From: Ophioderma brevispina
Taxonomy: Eukaryota; Echinodermata; Ophiuroidea; Amphilepidida; Ophiodermatidae
Direction of reading: 5' to 3'
NCBI GenBank assembly: GCA_023653785.1
Contig: JAMKCH010041544.1
Coordinates: forward strand, 19,966-83,965
Length of the DNA: 64,000 nt
The notes beneath the pieces were generated by a model. It did no database searches and was not told the DNA's origin. It saw only the letters and a program-made list of their open reading frames with translations. The stretch's first letter is position 1, and the number at the start of each line of letters is the position of its first letter. Position numbers and translations under genes: made by a program. Of the stretch, positions 60,787-64,000 are shown one piece after another.

Positions 60787-61570
60787 CTCATTCTCTGCAG
60801 GCATATGGAATGCATTCCAGGCTCTCATTCCTGCAGGCTTATGAATGCTCTTGCAGTTTCAGTTCTCGGGAGGCTATGGAATACTCTTGCAGGTCTTCAT
60901 TCTCTGCAGCGTATGGAATGCTCTTGCAGGTCTTCATTCTGTGCAGGCTTATGGAATACTCTGCAGGTCTTCATTCTCTTGCAGGCTTATGGAACACTCT
61001 TGCAGGTCTTCGTTCTCTGAAGGCTTATTATGGAAAAACACTCTTGCAGGGTCTTATTCTCTTGCAGGGTTTATGGAATGCTCTTCCAGGTCTCATCTGT
61101 GCAGGCTTATGGATCTATTGCAGAGTCTTCATCTCTGCAGCGCTTATGGAAAGACTCTTCCAGCTCTTATTCTATGCAGGCTATGGAATACTCTTGCAGG
61201 TCTTCATGCTCTGCAGGCTTATGGAATTGCCTCGTCCAGCTCTTCATTTCGCGGGCTAGGAATACTTATGCAGGGTCGTCCATTCTAGCAGTCTATGGAA
61301 TATCTTCCAGTTCTTTATTTCTGCAGGCTTATGACTGCTGTTTCAGGTCTTCACTCTTTGGGGGCCCACAAAAAGGTTTTTAATGGGAGCTTCCAGCTCT
61401 TCATTCGCAGCAGGTTTTAGAATGCTCTTCAAGCTCTTCATTATCAGGCAGGTTTTATGAAATGCTCTTCAACTCGTCATTCTCAGCAGTTTTCGGGGAA
61501 GTGCTCTTCACGCTCTTCATTCTCAGCAGGTTTATGCTCTTCCAGCTCTTGATTCTTTGCAGGCTCCTAC
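60787..61570. repeat. Degenerate ~38-bp minisatellite, about 20 copies
   Basis: The unit is close to TTCATTCTCTGCAGGCTTAT followed by GGAATACTCTTGCAGGTC. Copies vary between about 35 and 43 bp and become more diverged to the right (TTCCAGCTCTTCATT forms after 61380). Because the unit is not a multiple of three and lacks stops in all forward frames, it leaves long overlapping open frames (218, 147, 117 codons). Those frames are probably not genes. Confidence 0.88.
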
Positions 61571-61579
61571 ACCTGCCAA

Positions 61580-64000
61580 ATCAGGCCTTGCAGAGCTTCA
61601 AACCGGAGGTTAATAGCACTCGTAGGCACCAATCTATCAGCATTACTTAACTAGATAACTGCTGTAAATGCCTAGCCTTGACGTGTTAAAAAAATTAAAA
61701 CTTTTAATCTACCAAAATAAATTTTAATCTTGGAGAGACACAGCCGGGGATTAAAAAACAAAGAACACAGTGCCAGGCGTTCTGGCCTTTTATGTGAAAG
61801 GTTGCATTTCGTGATTCAGCACCTGTTTTATAAGATTGGTTTCCACTAGATATCCTTGGAGAAAGGTTATTCACAAGATTTGAGTTTTTATCCCGAATCT
61901 TAAAGTTTTGTGTTATGACAAATGTTGTTTCCCACAGTTCCATAGGCCACCGGCTGTACTTATGATGTCTGTTTGCGACAGAAAATACAAAATTGCAAAT
62001 TTCTTACAGATAAAACTGACTTTGCACGTATGATTTGGTACAAATGGATTTACTAAGGCCTAACGGTTCAGATGCTATAAAATCTCAAACTTTTTAGGCA
62101 AATCAATTCCTTGATTCTCAAATACTGATCAATCTTGTAGAGGAGAGCCTTGCCTTGCTACAGCGCCAGTGTTTTCCGCTTGGCCAATCTGCTTGGTTGC
62201 TATGACACATGCCATCACCGGACCACCTGAACAGGAAACATAAACTTTATGAAGTGGAAATCAAGTATGGATGGTTAAGGTATGCAATGGATCTGTTAGG
62301 ACCCTAACCACAGCACATCCATAAATAATAGAGCACATACTTTACTAATGATAACATGTAGTTCATAAGACCTTGGCATCAGAATTGGTGCATCTGGTGG
62401 TCCCTTCTATTTTGATCGCTAGTGTTTCCCACAACTACGTATACAGTAGTCTCGTTTGACCAATGCTGTGCAAAAAAAAACATGAAGGTGAGCGATTAAA
62501 AGTTGACATGAGAGTGATTGAATTTGCTGTATTCAGGCAAAACAATGCACCACCACCGGTTGCTCAGATAAACCCAAAATATGCATATGCTCATGGGGGA
62601 AAAGTGGTATGAGTCAATGTATTCTGACACTGCATCCTTTAGAATGCAGTTTATTCATGCTGAGCTGCAAAATTCATAGGATTGGTGGCACTATACAAAA
62701 TTCATCAAAAAGTCAACATCCAAAGTCTGTAATATAACACCCAAATGCAGGATTTTATGACTATATTTGTTTAGCTGTGTGGTAGTATACCTGATGTAAT
62801 GGTTTTGCCACACAATACAAATAGAGCCTATTACAATAATACTAATTTTTTTTCAATTGATGAAATAGAAGAATACAGGGCTTCCACACTTGCATAGCCT
62901 AATTCAGAGGAATTGAATGAAAAAACTGATATGACCCTGGGAGTAAGCACAATGAGGATTGCCAGAGCAACTGCGTGGTTGACACACATCATATTGCTGA
63001 ATAAGTAAATTGGAAACGACTCTGTTGTCTACCGCTACTGACCCAAGTATATCCCATGTCCTCCATTAATCCCACCCCAGTCTGAAAGATATCTGCGAAT
63101 GCGCTAGAAAATCATATTATAATCCCACCCACAATTTTGCTGACTTGAAAATCAATAGATTACATGGCAATAGTTTGCGATTAACAAACCATTAGTCAAT
63201 AAGTAGTTTCTTGCAATGTCTTTACAAATAAGACTTCATACAGGAAGCTGCTTACCTTCAATCCGATGTTGATTGTAACAATTGCATTGTCTTTAGCAGA
63301 GGCAGAGAACCCCTAAATATATATTCCCACATAATATATATTCATTTCGATCACCAGGTATGACGACACACCCCCAAGTGACGTCATACCCACAATCCTC
63401 TAACTCTTTTCGTCTTGGGAATTCGACAGATTGGTAAACGTTATGAATTTAAAACTCTTGATTTCTGTGAATTTGGTCATAATTTAGTACTTGGTGGCCA
63501 TGAACCTTGTGAAAATTGTAAATGATTTATTAGTCCCTGGGGAATGTAGCTTGGTCATTTCGTTTGCGAAGTCGGTATTGTAAGAACTTTATACCTTGAC
63601 TTTGCGTTCGGGTTTGTCAACACACAAACCCGCATAATTCCACACCCATAGGCGACTAGCGTTTTAGGGCGTGGCACTGCAGCCACGTTCAGATCGAGAG
63701 TCCTATTTCCCACTATTCTACTTTACACACGGTGTTTTATATATATTATATGATTTAACGTGGATTTTGTGATTACAATGCTTGGGCGGATTGTAATTTG
63801 TATGCGGGCTGGCACGTTTTTCGTGCTCGTTTCAAAATGGCGCACGGTGGTTTGGTTACATTTTTATAATTTATGCACGATCATTCCTTCCACAATGAGC
63901 GTACCGTGGGGTTACTACCTAGTTTCCTTACTGCTTTCTGGCAAGTCCGTATGTCACGAGGTTATGGCCTTGATAAGATGGTGTAGGATTGTTTGGCATG
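61580..64000. other. No confident gene
   Basis: Apart from the weak exon candidate at 63256-63312, there is a TGACGTCA palindrome near 63380 and a TATA-rich tract near 63737. Nothing ties them to a promoter. Confidence 0.4.
63256..63312 (-). CDS. Weak internal exon candidate
   Basis: On the minus strand, between ATATTTAG and AAG|GTAAGC, a 57-nt segment encodes GFSASAKDNAIVTINIGLK, the only open frame of the three. The donor is good; the acceptor has a poor pyrimidine tract. A possible next exon after CCTGTTCAG at 62226 would add only VVR-stop. No family is recognised and no upstream exon was found before the window edge. Confidence 0.15.

Noticed and set aside
62120..62226. Minus-strand segment reading GPVMACVIATKQIGQ after an acceptor-like CCTGTTCAG
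   Set aside because: Its phase does not match the only candidate upstream exon (63256-63312); the phase-compatible reading stops after three codons.
1..64000. tRNA or rRNA genes
   Set aside because: Several GTTCGA- and TTCGAACC-like words were inspected (for example near 16133, 35256 and 50690), but none sits in a cloverleaf with the needed A-box and stems; the TTCGAACC ones are parts of a dispersed element.

Overview
This is eukaryotic nuclear DNA: AT-rich, gene-poor, and full of introns, simple repeats and small transposon remnants. One spliced protein gene can be read with confidence. The dispersed hairpin-type miniature elements, the frequent AGGCCT-rich tracts, the arrays of AAGGTCA-type direct repeats and the CR1/L2-like retrotransposon suit a marine invertebrate, perhaps an echinoderm or other invertebrate deuterostome. 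That placement is an inference and the species is not determined.

The recognised gene is an ortholog of TMBIM6 (Bax inhibitor-1) on the minus strand. Eight coding exons lie between 22833 and 10656. All have GT-AG borders and mutually consistent phases, and together they give about 200 residues of a protein normally near 237. The first ~30 residues were not found; a possible 5' untranslated exon sits near 25117-25200. The introns hold many transposon remnants. One contains an almost perfect 370-bp tandem duplication in which a 209-bp TA-flanked element is present in only one copy, a natural filled/empty site pair that might also be an assembly artefact from two haplotypes.

Region by region: 1-10300 has no gene but several fold-back elements, including an ~870-bp hairpin. 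10300-25600 is the TMBIM6 locus. 25600-48000 is non-coding with scattered non-autonomous DNA transposons. 48830-50393 is a 5'-truncated, frameshifted LINE with recognisable reverse transcriptase motifs. 50400-60300 is again repeat-rich and gene-free. 60790-61570 is a degenerate ~38-bp minisatellite. 61600-64000 shows only one weak exon candidate.

The strongest common theme is a set of miniature elements, unrelated in their interiors, that are flanked by TTAA and are mostly fold-back structures (3954-4395, 8324-8659, 12151-13253, 16085-16434, 42819-43519, 51885-52405, 55643-56000). This suggests repeated mobilisation by piggyBac- or Kolobok-type TTAA-targeting transposases, none of which is encoded here. 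No convincing tRNA, rRNA or CRISPR array was seen. Nearly all other open frames are short and look like chance.
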